This document shows, one piece after another, positions 1-20,400 of a stretch of DNA of 64,000 nt (within the stretch, counting starts at the first letter, position 1; each line of letters opens with the position of its first letter). Under the pieces are notes generated by a model that saw only the letters and a program-made list of their open reading frames with translations, did not search any database and was not told the origin of the DNA. Location of the stretch: the NCBI GenBank assembly GCA_905160935.1, contig CAJHZI010000678.1, forward strand, positions 1,196,501-1,260,500, given 5' to 3'. The translations under genes were made by a program, and so were the position numbers. Source of the DNA: Enchytraeus crypticus (Eukaryota; Annelida; Clitellata; Enchytraeida; Enchytraeidae).

Positions 1-5806
<5,806 letters not shown>

Positions 5807-5854
5807 AGCCGTGGCTTGATCTGTTGGAGCAAAAGTGAATCCATTGAAAGAGGA

Positions 5855-6190
5855 TAGATGAGCAGATCTCTGTGTGTGCTCTAGGAGCAGATCTCTGCGT
5901 GTGCTCTAGGAGCAGAGCTCTGTGTCTGATCTAGGAGCAGATCTCTATGTCTGCTCTAGGAGTAGATCTCTAGGAGCAGATCACTGTGTCTGCTCTAGGA
6001 GCAGATCTCTGTGTCTGCTCTAGGAGCAGATTTCTAGGAGCACATCACTGTGTCTGCTCTAGGAGCAGATCTATGTGTCTGCTCTAGGAGCAGATCTGTG
6101 TCTGCTCTAGGAGTAGATCTCTGTGTCTGCTCTAGGAGCAGATCTCTGTGTCTGCTCTAGGAGTAGATCTCTGTGTCTGCTCTGTTTATT
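5855..6190 (+). repeat. 25-bp minisatellite just after the PFKFB stop
   Basis: About 13 copies of GGAGCAGATCTCTGTGTCTG plus CTCTA with small deletions. It begins ~50 bp after the stop codon, so it probably lies in the 3' UTR. Confidence 0.95.
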
Positions 6191-7259
6191 GCGATAAAGG
6201 ACTGTCGCTCAGATATGCCTGTATACATTTTATAATATATGTTATAATATATTATATAATATATTATATGTTTAGGTGAATTGATGTGTAGTGACATGTT
6301 ATTGAGAGACGTTCCTAACATAATCCTTGTATGAGGAAGCGGACGTTAAACCCACATTATTATACTATCAGAGCCAGTTTCTATTTTTCTCTTCATTTAA
6401 GGTTCAAGAGCTACTTTATGTCGAACTTTTTTAGTTCTAACAGTTCAATTTAAGTTAACTTAATAGTCGAGTAGCTCAGTGCATGTGTAGCTTGCTGATA
6501 TTAACTTCGGTGCGTGACAATATTTCAAAGTGTGTACGTGTAGGCGAGGACAACTGTATTGTAGGGTTTAATGGAGTTAGATACTGGTTATTAATTATTG
6601 CGTTATATAGAAATTATGTTGATCGGCTTCTTGATATCTTTTCTGTGTGATCGAAGTCTTACTCAACTATTTGAGTTTTTTATAGAAAATGTTGTAGTTG
6701 CAGTTCTGTGAATTAATATTCAACTGTGATAAAGCCTCATAAATGTCACGTTTTTGATATAATTTGATGGCGCACCCTAGTAAAAATAACTCTGCTGTTA
6801 TTTAAATGTAATTGACAGGAAGAGTTTCGGACAGTTTTGATTGTCATTGCAGTTTCAATCTGTTTTTCGTGTAGCGGAGATGTAAACATTTTAACTGTCT
6901 AGCACAGCTTGAACAATTATTCTACAAGGTTCATATATGCGGTGTGAGATAAATATTTGCGTAAATAAATCCCTACTGTATAATTCCAAGCAAATGCTAT
7001 CATATTCTACATATCAGTAGTAGTTGAATTAATGTTTAAAATGTTTGTACCCGAGCCTCTTAGGCAATTACATTACCTCTGTTAGTTTATATTAAATATT
7101 TTGCTTAACCTGCATATATGTAATTGACGCTTCTTCGTATTGTCGTTCCATTCAATTGCTCATTCCTAGTACTAACTCTGCCTCCTGTCTGATTAATTTA
7201 TGTCTACATGTATTTTATGCTACTTTATTCATCCTAATGTTTTGTTTAGAGGCTTTTCG

Positions 7260-7390
7260 AAGCTGTAAACCCAATATTAACAGTAGTTTCATCTCTCGAA
7301 AGCGATATCAGTAACGGGCGAGCCCTGGATTAGAACCCACATGTACTGATCTGCGGTTGGATATCATCCCGACATCGCAGTGGCGCGTTT
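7260..7390 (-). mobile_element. tRNA-derived SINE (family A)
   Basis: Reverse orientation: CTCTCGAAAGCGATATCAG, then the inverted B-box and GATCTGCGGTTGG. Diverged copy of the 3450-3600 element. Confidence 0.8.
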
Positions 7391-7794
7391 ATGCATAATA
7401 TAACGATGTGCCAATAGTAATCATTATCACTCCCCATGCTATTCGGTTATACTTAATGTTATACTGCTGGTAGTAATCATGCTTTTGATTCTATGGAATT
7501 TAAGTCTTCATTTTATTTTCAGTTCTAAGTGCGTTACTTTCTATATATTATTTTCCGTTATCGGGTTGCAGCCATCAGCAAGCCTTCTAGCTAGTCGAGT
7601 CTCCCTGATGACTGAACAAATTAAAACCTAAGTATTATTACTATTAAAATCTTGATGAGCCGGATCAGTAGCATCTTTGCTTAGTCAGTAACATGGTTTA
7701 GAGTCTATGGTCGAGCGGATATCGAACTTCTCTTTTAATTAAGTTGTTGCGGTCGAACACATAGTCGATCTTTAGTTGAGTATATAAGCATTTA

Positions 7795-7865
7795 ATCGTC
7801 GTCGTCATCATCATCTTCTTCCCTTAAATCAAAAGTTTAACAAGGGTCGGGAAGATCTATCTGTG
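7795..7865 (-). mobile_element. 3' end of a second LINE family
   Basis: Matches, inverted, the end shared with 38090-38345 (-) and 61590-61670 (+): CCCGATCCTAGTTAAACTGG-like followed by AAGGGAAGATGATGATGA. Confidence 0.5.
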
Positions 7866-9396
7866 TAAGCATTTAATTAGATATTAAAATTAATTGACAA
7901 TTTAAGCCATCGTTTTTGCTTTTAAAGATCCGATAAATCATGCAATGTACAATGCTACTTAGCAACAAATTAATTCAAAAAATTACTATTAATTGCTTAA
8001 CGCTACTAGAAATAACTAGCAGATAACTAGCAAATCTCTCTCAGCGAGAGATATCAACACAGTTACTAACCGATGCCTTTATGGTATGTTTATATCATAC
8101 AGTCTCAATTCAGGAGCTTTTACGTTCATGTACACAGGGTCTAGGTATTATGAGTCAGGGATATCTCTTCAGTTATGCTCGTAAAAATTAAACCAATACT
8201 AACTTATTCCGACACTTCTTGCTGAACGATAACCTTTGATTTGCGAGTTAATTTAAAAGTTTAAGCTTTTGTTTCTTTGATTAAATTTGTTGAACAAAGT
8301 TTTAGTTTTTTAAAGACTTGTTTTGTTAATGGGTTCGTTGTAGTCTAGCGGTGTGATATTTTAATGCGAGAAATTACTGGTTCAAATAAACTAATTCTGG
8401 TCGGTTAATCGCATCTAGTTGACTTCCAAACGGTGCCGTGCAATATAGAAATAGCATTTATTCGAGAACTCTCTAAATATTTTGTATATATGTGCGTCAC
8501 TATAAATAAATTGATGTGTCTGTATTTTTGCAAGAGTAGTGTAATATTGCAGAGACTTCAAAAAATCGTTCATGAATATGAAAAATGTGATAAAACCGTT
8601 GTTATTATTAGTAGTATGAATTTTTTATTATTCCACTAGGGTATTGCACATTTCTATTTTTAGGTTTGTTTAGAAAGAGTTTAGTTTTCTTCTAATTAAA
8701 TATTAATATAATTTGCCCTAAAATTAAAACAAAATCTAAATATATCCCTTTTTATCTTAATATTAAAATTTCTTAATTAAATATTCAAATCCCTCTAGCA
8801 ATTTCTCGTCCAGTAGATATGGTAGCAACAAAGATTCCACAATTTCGATTCCACTGCTATTTATTATTAAATATTTTTTATTTTTTGCAAAATAATTACA
8901 CAAGATATTTAAAAAAATTATCTTTTGTTATTATTATGCAAGTTGCTTGTATCAGTTGAATTGGTTGGCTTGCCATGTAAGTACGAAATAATTAGTTCGA
9001 ATTCCAGCCAAACAATCTCCGATTGTTTTCTTATGCTACTAAGGCTGATAGGCAACTTGGCTCTATTTCGTAGTTACATGTACATCAAGTAGCTGGTTTT
9101 CAACTTCAGTGACAGCTGACTGATTCTGCTGTGGATTTGTCGAAGCTTCCGATTAGATGAGCGAAAGAATGATAGATTGTGAACATAAATAGTTTATTAA
9201 ATGATAAATTGATTTGAGACATTCCTCTTAACAGCTGCCGATATATTTTTGTTTATCAATTTAAAAAAATTGAGAAATTTTATTTTGTTGTGTAAATTAG
9301 AAATAATTTATGAGTGTAAAACTTAATTTTTTCATGAATTACGTGTTCATTATGTCAGTTGCGTAATTACGTTGTTGTAATGTACACGTTGTATGT

Positions 9397-9845
9397 AAAT
9401 CCGTATTTTCATCGTTTTATTAATTTGACGGTACTTGTACGAGAATGCGACAGTACATGTAATAATTTGACTGTGTATGTTCATATATGTAAACGCTTAC
9501 AATATAATTGTTTTTCTGGCAAACGTCGCGATTTTTAAATGTGTCAATCAATCTTAATTGATTATAATCTGCACGAAATAATCCTATCCTTAAATATCCT
9601 ACTTGCAATAGCGATGCCCTTATAAAACCACCCGAAATAGCGGTGCCCTTATAACGTATACGTTTTATGTAAATCCGTACTTTCATCGTTTTATTAATTT
9701 GACTGTACATGTACGAGAATATGACAGTACATGTATTAATTCCTACCCCTAATAGCGGTGCCTTTATAATCCTACCTCTAATAGGGGTGTCCTTTAATAT
9801 TGTTACCTTTACTAGCTGTGCAATCGGTGTGGACGGTACCATGTC
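9397..9845. repeat. Direct duplication with short internal units
   Basis: A ~65-bp block (GTAAATCCGTATTTTCATCG ... GACAGTACATG) at 9397 recurs at 9668. Between and after the copies, ~27-bp units of the type CCTACCYCTAATAGCGGTG repeat about four times. Confidence 0.8.
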
Positions 9846-10002
9846 TATTTCATTATTTACAGAAAGTAGATTTACAATAAAACACGTAGTTTAGGAAAAT
9901 TAAAATCAAGTAATAATATAAAACGCTGAAACGATGTACATGTATTTATAGAACGCAGAAATGAGAGAACAAAGAAATGCAATAAATCACGCATTGCATA
10001 TC

Positions 10003-10065
10003 AATCAATCAATAAGAATTTAACGTCCGGTTCCTCGCCATAAGGCAATGTCAGGGACGTCATAT
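10003..10065 (-). mobile_element. Family B short interspersed repeat
   Basis: CAATCAATCAATAAGAATTT then AACGTCCGGTTCCTCGCCAT and AGGCAATGTCAGGGACGTCA; near-identical to the inverse of 5500-5591. Confidence 0.85.
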
Positions 10066-10973
10066 ATACAATTATTTGCCTCCACGCCATTATTTCGATC
10101 CGCTCCATTGTGGGCGGCAACAAGTTTTTTCTTCTCGACGGCTGATATAGAGAGTTATCTGTTGACATTTTACAATTTGTCAATCTCCTAATTATGTCGA
10201 TGAACGAAAGTCAAATTATATGCTGCAAAACATAAATTAATCTAATTGTCGCTTACGTTCTGGTAGATCAAAAGACTACTTTTAGTAAGCTAAAGGGGGC
10301 TGTGAATTATAAATATATGTCTTTGATAGTCATTTGGCAGAAGATTAGTGATTCCTATTAATGGAAGAAGCTTGCAATATTTGTCACTGTCTTGAAGCCT
10401 GTGAAATCTGACATTATTTATGGTAAGGTTTAACTGAGAATTGAGACTCTATACTCTGTACGTTAAATCAAAGTATTTTTTGAAGGCGTCATACAATATC
10501 GTTGAAAACATCTCTTCCCCACATAGACTTTCTCTCTGAGGTTTTTTATCACCGAATCGACATTGTTTAGGATCTCTTTTCTTTCTCTCCAGATCGTGTT
10601 GCTTTCTTCAAATCGTTTGTGTGAATCAACTAGTAGTGACGCGTGATAGGGGATGTCCCTGATATCATTCTTGTATGAGTAAACTGACGTAAAACCTACC
10701 TTCATTATTAGTATTACCTAGAATTCTATCATTAACTGTAAGCTGGCGCCCTTTTCTATCATCTTACGATAATTTAGATTTACGTACGATCAGTTTGATA
10801 AGTTGTAACTTATTTGCGATAAGTTTCATGTTCTGATAGATTAATCTTCGATGAATGAATACCTTCTGCTCTTCCTGTTAATTCCTTGTTAATATTTCAT
10901 TAATATTTCACTGAATACCTTCTACTTTCCTGTTAATTCCTTGTTTATATTTCATTTCAGCCTAGGAGAATAT

Positions 10974-11146
10974 TTCATTACTGTCCAGGAGAAATCTACC
11001 CGCCGATCACTGCTACAACACGAGGAGGTTAACTTAATGTCTAGGAGAAATTTACCCGCCGATCACTGCTACAACACGAGGAGGTTCATTACTTCATGTC
11101 TAATAGAAATCTAGCCGCCGATGACTGCTACAACACGAGGAGGTTA
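10974..11146 (-). repeat. Three-copy ~58-bp tandem duplication covering the RGK stop codon
   Basis: The block CTGCTACAACACGAGGAGGTT recurs with its last bases at 11030, 11087 and 11146 (spacing 57 and 59). The copy nearest the gene encodes the final NLLVL-stop; the other two repeat the stop and 3' UTR sequence downstream. Confidence 0.93.
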
Positions 11147-11417
11147 TCACAGGACTGGAAGAATCTCCTCTGTTTGCCCAGCAGTAGCTCAACTATCTCC
11201 CTGCCCACCCCGCACCCCGAGCTCTTGACGCAGCCGTCTCCATCTCTCTGAGCCTTGCTCGAGGAGGAGGAGGTGGCGGGTGAGAGCTGCCCCACCCTGC
11301 CTCTCCTCAGCTCTATCTGCCTCAACAGTCCCACCAGCAGGTCGTCGATGTTGTGGTTGATCACTGCTGACACCTCCACAAACTTCGTCCCGTACCGGGC
11401 AGCTAGAGATTTACCTT
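11128..11417 (-). CDS. RGK GTPase terminal exon
   Basis: Acceptor ATTCGCAG; the first two bases complete a Glu codon, then [17 protein letters not shown], a Ser-rich stretch, and the C-terminal RGK signature SCDNLLVL followed by TAG. Confidence 0.93.
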
Positions 11418-14400
11418 CTGCGAATAGCGAAACCATACACCGATTTACAGATAACAAAACCATACAATAATTTCCTTTCTACAAACAGCTAAACCATATA
11501 TGATTTACAGATAACAAAACCATAGACTGATTCGCCATCTTCAAATAACGAAACCATTCACTGATTTGCAAATAACAAAACCATAACCTGATTCATCTTC
11601 GACAAATAAAACCATAGACTGATTTATATTCTACAAATAACGAATCATAGACTGATTTACCTTCCTCAAATGAAAACTAAACAATGATTTATCTTTTGCA
11701 ATAATAGACATATACACTGATCTACATTCTACAAACAACGAGATATAAAGTGAACATGCAGCGTTTGTAACTTTTTGTCGTTCTGCCTGTAATTTAAAAA
11801 ATGAAAAAACTAATATTCTTGAAAGAACAAGAAAAGCGAATATCCCAGCTTCCACAATCCTAGTCAAGAATGTGTAGATTGGAAACAAGGAATATTTCGT
11901 AGCAGCTACTTGAGACATGCTGACCGTCAATTGACTGGCATAACAATTCTACTATTTATAAAAAGTGAAACTAAATAAGTAAAACCAAATTTCAATAAAT
12001 AAATAAATCTAAATATAAAAAGATGGGTTTTAAGTTGGATTCTTCGTATAGATATACTGTCAGAAAGGATGGACGGGGCTTTGAGCCCGGGGTCTCGAAC
12101 TCGGAGACTCGTGTTTATAAGCCAAGTCTGCTACAAACTCGGCCACTAGCGCATATAATAATCTTATATATTTGATTATATGTTTCATATTATATTAAAT
12201 GTTTCATAGTAATCTCAATTCCTGAGAATTGATAGTGTTGGATAGCATATTAAGTATCGACGAAGAAATAATTGAGAAAGAAAGGAAAATCACTTTGAAA
12301 ACCAAATATTAACAAGAAGTATATTAAGTATATAGACTGCGTGAAGAAATTAATTTCATCAACAAAGAGCTTGTTGACGCTAAGAACAAAAGCGAATAGG
12401 AATATGCAGCCTGAATATGCCGCGGATCTGAGCATTAAAGAGAGAAACTGAGGTAGGAAACATCTCGCTAACCGTCCACCGAAACCTGTCGATGTCTCTC
12501 CAGGTCGACCTTATTGCCGACCAGTATGGTCGCCGTGGCTGGAGAGAGACGACCCGACTTTTTGAACTGTCTCAATATGGCGGCAGCACTGAGGTAGCTT
12601 TCCCTACTCGTTACGCTGTACAGCACGCAGTACGCCTGCCCTTCCACCAGATTCAGCGCATCTTCTGAGACACCATCGCCACCTGGTGTCTGACTGGAGT
12701 CCTGAGGTGCAATAACAATGTGTAACAGTGCTATATAGTGAAGATTTAACGTCCGGTTTCTCAGCGGAAGGAAGTCCTAAGCGGATTTGTGAAGCCAGTA
12801 TCATTCCTAAATGAATGATACTGGTATCGCAGAGTAAGAGCTTTGGGTTGTGGCCTCACTCTGAATTTATTTTGGCCCCATTTGGGTGAACTAGCCACAT
12901 ATTGGTAGAGCTGATAGGATGTGTTCTCTGCTTGATTTTAGTTGAAAAGAGAGAGAGAGCGAGAAAGGGGAGAGAGAGAATATATATTTAAGAAAGAGAA
13001 ACGTCACACAGAATGCATATAATTAGGCAAAAAGAATGCAAAATACACACAAACATTGTAACAATCAAACCATTGATCAATACTCGAACAAAGGCCATCT
13101 CTTTCGTTCTATACATGTATAATTAAAACGTTGAAACACCTATTATATTGAGTTAAGATTAATAGAGTTATATATACAAAAAATACTGAAATAAAAGTAA
13201 TAATAAGGAAGCAGTTGTCATTATTTACCAATAGAGTTAATATAATTGTGTATTTGTTATATTTTGTATAAATAAATCCACGCAGCAAATATTTCCAATT
13301 GGAGCTGGAATCACATTCCAAAGAGTACAAGCGGTATCAACATAAACTTTGAAAAAGAAATATCAGATTTCTTACGTAAATATCTGGATCCACTTAATCA
13401 GATTAATCTGATGGAATAATGGAAGTAATTTAGATCAAACATATTTATAAAAATTTGGATGTTTAGTGAATTAATTTGACAGAACAGAGTTTGTGTAGTA
13501 AGCGAAGAGGTAAGAGGTATTGTACGACATTACAGAGTTTGCAGGGCTCAAATTCTACTCTCCGCCGTTCATCATATTCTTTTAATAAACGAAACGGATG
13601 CTAATATAAGCTTTATAGCTCCTTATTAAATTGACGACGCTCATACTGGAGGTTGAGACAGTCCAAACCATGTATCATCACTCAGTCAAGTCAGACTGCT
13701 ACTTTGCGGATCAGTAGGTGTGGGGTTCAAATCCTGGGCTCGCCCGTCATTGACATCGCTTTCGAGTGAGGAAACTGACGTTATCCTTAGCTTTACCAGC
13801 TTTTGGTTGGTCGGTCGGATGGTTAATCAAGACGATGGTCGGGTTTCAGAGGTACAACGGTTCACCGGTACATATGACGTCCTAAAGAGAAGCCCTTTTG
13901 GCTTCTGATATTGACGTTAAGCTCACAGAAAATTAAATTGTCGAACTTAATTTACGTTTCATGTTTAGGCATAAAGGATGCTACCTTAGTCTGATGACTC
14001 TGATTGGATGGTTGAGCAGACAGGACTTGCGATGAATGAGCTTCTATCAGTTCTATTGTTGACTCTCTGTCATCCAACTGAACTAACACCATCCTTCTTT
14101 CATCATCTCCTTCATCTATCGTCAACAATATTATACGAGTTATATTTAGCGAAGTGCAGGACTCTTTGAAGTACTACATTAGACATACAGACTTTTAATT
14201 CTGCTAAGTAATTTAATATTTGGCACAGTGGCATTTAATACAGCAATAATTAATTAACCATTGACATTTACATCAAACAGTTTCGATAACAAATCAGCGA
14301 ATTTATTTAATGCTAAAAGCCCATTTATCTAAACTAATATGATCGTCATGTTCTTCAGCTCTATCTAAATGAGACGGCTGTGCTATGGCTCCAGTATTCA

Positions 14401-17400
14401 GTCAACATTGATACACTTTGAGACGCTGTGCTATGGCTCCAGTATTCAATCAACATTGATACACTTTGTGACGCTGTGCTGTGGCTCCAGTATTCAGTCA
14501 ACATTGATACACTTTGAGACGGCTGTGCTATGGCTCCAGTATTCAGTCAACATGAATACACTTTGTGACGACGCTGTGCTGTGGCTCCAATATTCAGTCA
14601 ACATTGATACACTTTGAGACGTCTGTGCTATGGCTCCAGTATTCAGTCAACATTGATACATTTGATTTCTAAGCAGAGTCTAATTATACGTGTGAGGTCA
14701 AATAAGACGAGATTGAAGGTAAATCTCGTCTGAAGGTCACCAAGAGGGCAAGATCAAAATTTAAATCAATCAATCAATAAGAATTTAACGTTCAGTTCCT
14801 AGCCATAAGGCAATGTTAGGGACGTCAACCTAAAGTCATTGTAAGTGATAACAAATTCGCTTACGGTTTAGAACTTGGGTATAACTTAACTGTAATGTTT
14901 AACAATTAAATACCGCATAATTATACAGTGATGGTTAAGTGGCTGAGTTGGCAAAATAATTATCCGGTAAGCAGGAGGATAAAAGTTCGAAACTTAGTCG
15001 TACTCGCTCTAATATTGCACTTCTTGTACTGAGACAAACGTTTACTAAGCTTTAGAGCTTAAAACGACTTAACAGTATGCATAGTACAGCTTCACTACGT
15101 GTATGCGTATGGTGCGCTTAACTCTAACTCTACAATAAGGCTCATATTTACTATATATCTCTTAGTGCACTGTCTAAAGGCAGGTCCATGGTACATAACG
15201 CCTCCACTCTCCTTGGTTTTCCGCTTTCCTCTACATATCCACTTATGAGTGGGTCTTTAAATCATCTAACATACCTAATCTCTACCTGCCTCTGCCTCTA
15301 TTTCTTTCCATTCTACTTTCTATGACTTCCTTTAATTGACCTTCCCCCCTTAGAATGTGTTCTATCCATCTCTTCTTCCTATTTCTTAATACATTTATCA
15401 ACTGTCTATCTGTGCCAACTCTCTCCAGGACTTACTCATTTGTAGCCTTTTTGAGTCCAGCTAATCCTCTTCACTCTTCTCAAAATCCACATTTCCAACG
15501 CCTCCAGTTTCCTAATATCTTCCTTCTTTAAGGTCCATGTCTCACATCCATACAATAGCTTGGTTCAAACCAAGGTTTTCACTATCTTTATCTTTGTGTC
15601 TTTCTTTAGACTTCTTTTTAATGGTTTTTCCTATTACCGACGGCCTCTTTTGCTTGTGCAATCCTACTGCATATTTCAGTCTCACATTTCCCATTATCGG
15701 TTATGGTATGATCCACATATTTGAAACTCCTTACCTGGTCCAATTTTGTACCATTTATTGTGATATTAACTTCACCTTTATTATGAGACACTCTCATCAC
15801 TTTGGTCTTTTTTATGCTAATCTTCATGCCATATTTCAATGCTGTATCATTTAGACCATTATTTACTATATAGCCATTACTAAATAGAAGATATCTTTTA
15901 AGAATTTCGTTACTACACTTTCTGATAACAGTAATTGCCAACATTCCAAATGTCAAACTGATTCTCATTAGCCTCGTCCGGTGCGCTAAACTATGAGGAA
16001 ATAATTGCATCAAATGCTTTATACGTCTTTTAATGCTCGGTTCAGAACATGACATTCACGTCAAGTTCAATCACCTGGCAGACTCCTCTACTAACATCGA
16101 ATTAGTAACCTGCTCTGAACCATTCTGAGTTCTGACCTCGGCAACAGATTGTTGGATCAATTACAAAGCCATTAGCCCCCTCACACATCCATTTTAAAAA
16201 AAGTTTTATGGGTGGGGGTAATAGAGAGTTTTGGGGAACAGGATTGTTTCTCAGCGAATGACGCCCCTGTCGAGTAAATGTTAGTCTAAGTTGAGTAAGG
16301 ATAGGAGCCCACCTCGTCATAGGCAGAATCCCCCAAGAATAATGGTATAGCAAAAGGAATGTTGCTATTCATTTATAGCTGATTCTATTTATTTATAGCT
16401 GATTTAAAGATCCACTTGTATGCGGACATGAAGATGAAAACGGAAGATAGAGATGAGTGGAGGCGTTATATACCATGGACCTACCAGTAGGCAGAGCACT
16501 AAGAGAGAGAAGAGAGGGTAGTTTCAGAGATCCTTGAAGTAGGACATTTCTGTTTCCTAAAAGGACACTTAGGACACTTAGTTCTTTAAGATGTTATTCT
16601 CGCAGTTAAATAGTTAAAATATTCTGAGCCCTCAGCGTTTATGCCTCTAACACGCACATATTAGACTGATAAATATTGACATTGCGTAATATTAGTATTA
16701 AATATTATTAAGTATTATTATCTAAACGCCGAACATTGTCTATTTTGTCCTATTTAAAATTTCACATAACTCAACCTATCTAAAAACTTCTAAAATATTT
16801 TACTATTTACATAATTCCGTGCTTTCTATTCACAGAAGTATTATGTTATTTTGCTGAGTTTTCCATATGCTCAATCTTAAATCTACTTTGGTGGCCCTTT
16901 AAGAAATACATGCAGATTTCGTTTAGACAATCATAACTTTCGCGGAACAAATGAGAATTATCCAATTTAAAAATTGCTCTGCTAAAAGTCATGGGCTGCG
17001 CAAGCATATAGTAATGACTTCGCCATTGCATACCAGACTAAAACAAAAACAAAACTAACACTTTATCTGATTAAACTTCTTCGAAGAGACCTTTTGCTAC
17101 ATTTGATTCGTAATTTGTTTAGAACTGACCCAATATGGAATTGAACATACATAGAAAGAGGTGGGAAAGTACTGAAAAGTGGAAGGGAGTGCGAGATGAA
17201 ATTCAAATATTATAAATCTCTAAGCTTCCACGATTATCAACGTCACAATTCTAGCTCATTAGCATTCATACGTCATCGCCCCGCTCTCATTAGTATTCGC
17301 ATCACGTGATTAGTGGATCGTCACGTGACCAGGACGATTGTAAGTGGTATCTGTTTGATTGATTGCTTGTTTTGCGCAGTTCAAAAAGGCAGAGGTTAGT

Positions 17401-20400
17401 TTTATCTTGAGCTTTCATATACCAACTTCATAGGGCATATAACGATGTCTACTTCTTTTTACATTTTTGCTCAATCAAATAAATCGCCAGGATTATGACA
17501 CAATATCATTAGCTCTGCATTCACCTTAGATGCAATTCTAACAATTTTCGCATAGCTTTCTAGTTATATACGATATGGACAAAATGTACAAAAATGTAAA
17601 AAAATCGTAGGTCTACTTGCAAATCCCAGACACTGGGATGTATAATATAGATGTATACGAATTTGTTAGACTTTCCTGCCGCTTGCATTCCGAGCTGCTA
17701 ACACGCCTGAGCAAGAGACCTTTGGTTCGAACCCCAGTCAGAGAGTATCTGAGCATAACCTTTTTTAATTTCAAGACGAGTTTAATTTCCAAGAAATTTA
17801 ACTTATCTATAAAGCTCTTAGTTTTGCAAGTTAAATGGTACTGTATTGTTTTTTATATAGGCCTGTAATCAAATGTGGTTTTTCACTCCTAAAATTAAAT
17901 TATAAATTCTTCATTAATGCATCAATTTGTAATCAATAACTTCTTTTTTCACGCTAATCTTCAGCAACTTCCACGCATATTGGCTAAAACATGTAATCTC
18001 GCGAATCTCCTTTGATCTTTACTGAAAGATCAAATAGCAAGCCTGAAAGTCCAAAGGTTTAATGTTATATATTACAGCAACACTTACTAAATGTCTTCGA
18101 TATGGTGAAATATCAGATAGCTGAATATTTCTAATACCAAGTCATATAGATCATATATCATATCTTGACACACTGAAAGATCAAAAAGCAAGCATGAAAG
18201 TCCAATGGTTTAATTTTTGTATTTTACAAAAACACTTACTAAATGTCTCCGATATGGTGAAAGATCAGATATCTGAATATATCAAATATCAAGTTATAAA
18301 CTTGTAGATCATATATCATACCACGACATAATGAAAGATCAAATAGCAACCATGAAAGTGCAAAGGTTTATTGTTCTCTAGTCCAAAAACATTAAAAAGT
18401 CTCCGATATGGTGTCAAGGCTTCGGCACAGTGTATTGTTTCAGTGTTTCAGTGTAAACTAAAATAACCAAGATCAATGCAAACCGGAAGCGGTACATCCG
18501 CCTCCTCAATGTAACAAATGACACTTCTCTAGCTTGTCTGGTAATTGGTCCTATCGAATGCTTACATAACGTGGTCTCAAGAGCAGTACTATCTTTCATC
18601 TGTATGTCTGCAAAAGCTGTAACTTCATCCATCATACCTCGATAACGTTTCGCTTCAAAATGCCCAGAGCAGCAGAGACCCGCTGTAAGACGACTAATGA
18701 CAGGAAAGCTTAGCCTATGGTCAATAGCGAAACGTAAATCTTTTGAAGCCGCAATTAAACGGCTATTTTTAGCATTTTATTGTTCATCGACAAAGTTTAG
18801 AATTAGCAATTCGGCTGAAAAACAATGACGGCGACTTTTCTAATCTCTCTCTCTCTCTCTGGTGTTCTGCCAAATAGTAGATCCGGTGAACATATTTCTT
18901 CTCAAAGTATGCTGTCACAATATATAAAGAGCTCTCCATCGATCAACAAGTTGATCCCTTCACTAAAGATTCTGTTTTAGCCACGCTGTAATGTAGTCTG
19001 TAGGTTGAAAAATATACGTGGCTTCTATATCTAAGGTATGTTTAGATTAAAAATACCTTTTGTATACATTCTTACACATTCTCACGTATTCCATATAGGT
19101 ACACATTCTTAGGTATGCTAAGATTATTTCTGTTCGTCTTCTCAAGCCCTTGCTATATAGCGGTTGGTATATTTTTCAGCAACCCGTGCTTAACATGGAC
19201 ATGTGCTAATTTATAGTGATCATGATATATTAAATTACATTATGGTCGTAAGGAGATAATTAAAAAAACTGGTAAAGCTAAGGTTAATGTCAGTTTCCTC
19301 ACTCGAAAGCGATGTTAGTGACGGGCGAGCCCAGGATTTGAACCCCGCACCTGCTGATCCGCGGTCGAGTATCTTATCGACTTCGCCTCAGACTCCAGCC
19401 AGTGGCTAAGTCGATAATTAAGTCAATTCAACTTTTTATTAAGTCAAAAACTAAACGTATTTTATAGTGATTGTCAAACACTACACAAATTATGTGTCGC
19501 TGTAGGATAACCTTTATATTTCTTTATCAATACAAATCTAGTCTACGGTGTACACGAATATTACTTGCGTCCTACTGCAGAATAAATACAGGGAACATAT
19601 CATAAGATACGATTAAAGAAACGCTGAGGAAGGCAATGTGAACCAGACTTAAAAACCATAATTGAGGGCTGTTTTTAAAGTTTGACGATGAGAATCATTT
19701 AAGTAAATGTGAAATAGCTTCTAGTAAAGTGTGCGGAAGTGAAATAGTGATTCAAGCTCCATGAATTGATTGATGAATTGACGAGCCTAGAGTTCGATGA
19801 ATTCATAGTGGAACACCCCTGTCAAAACCACAGCATGCACAGTTTGCGCACTCCCTAGCAACAAGGTAGCATGATCGATACAATCGAACAGACGCTGATT
19901 AAAAATAACACAACATTATTTCGAAGTTGACGATATTTCGCTCAATTCTCTTTGTATTTTTAATCAGATTTGATTTTAATCAGATATACTTATTTTTAGC
20001 AATCGTTTATTTAAATATCTGAAAAGGCACAACAATATACACAATTAAATAATATAAACTTCAGTAAGGATCAAATAATAAAAAACTCAGCGATCCTAGA
20101 TATTAATAACATTACACTACGAGCCTAGAAGCGCAGACGATCATGCATCTAGCAGACTGTATACGTCTGGAGTTTTAAAAAGCTGGTTAACGGCAGCTTC
20201 CTCACTCGAAAGCGATGTCAGACTAAAAAAACTAAAAAGACTAGATAATTTATTTTATATGTTACACTATATCTTACACTCAAATCGAAATTTCGATAAA
20301 TTGGATGTAAACAAAAATCATTAATACATCTCTAATAACATCAGCATTAATCGCCTCTTAGATGCACATCACGCTGCCTGATTTTTCTAGAACAACCCTA

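Larger units (their letters stand above)
6190..10970. other. Intergenic, AT-rich, no gene recognised
   Basis: Between convergent PFKFB and the RGK gene. An AT palindromic run at 6230-6275, SINE pieces near 6310-6350 and 10645-10705, degenerate tRNA-like B-box relics near 8380 and 8990, and the repeats listed separately. No open frame has recognisable protein similarity. Confidence 0.7.

Noticed and set aside
18414-18635. Candidate missing RGK switch exon (minus strand [17 protein letters not shown])
   Set aside because: Only a loose hydrophobic pattern match; the acceptor lacks a pyrimidine tract and the donor phase does not fit.
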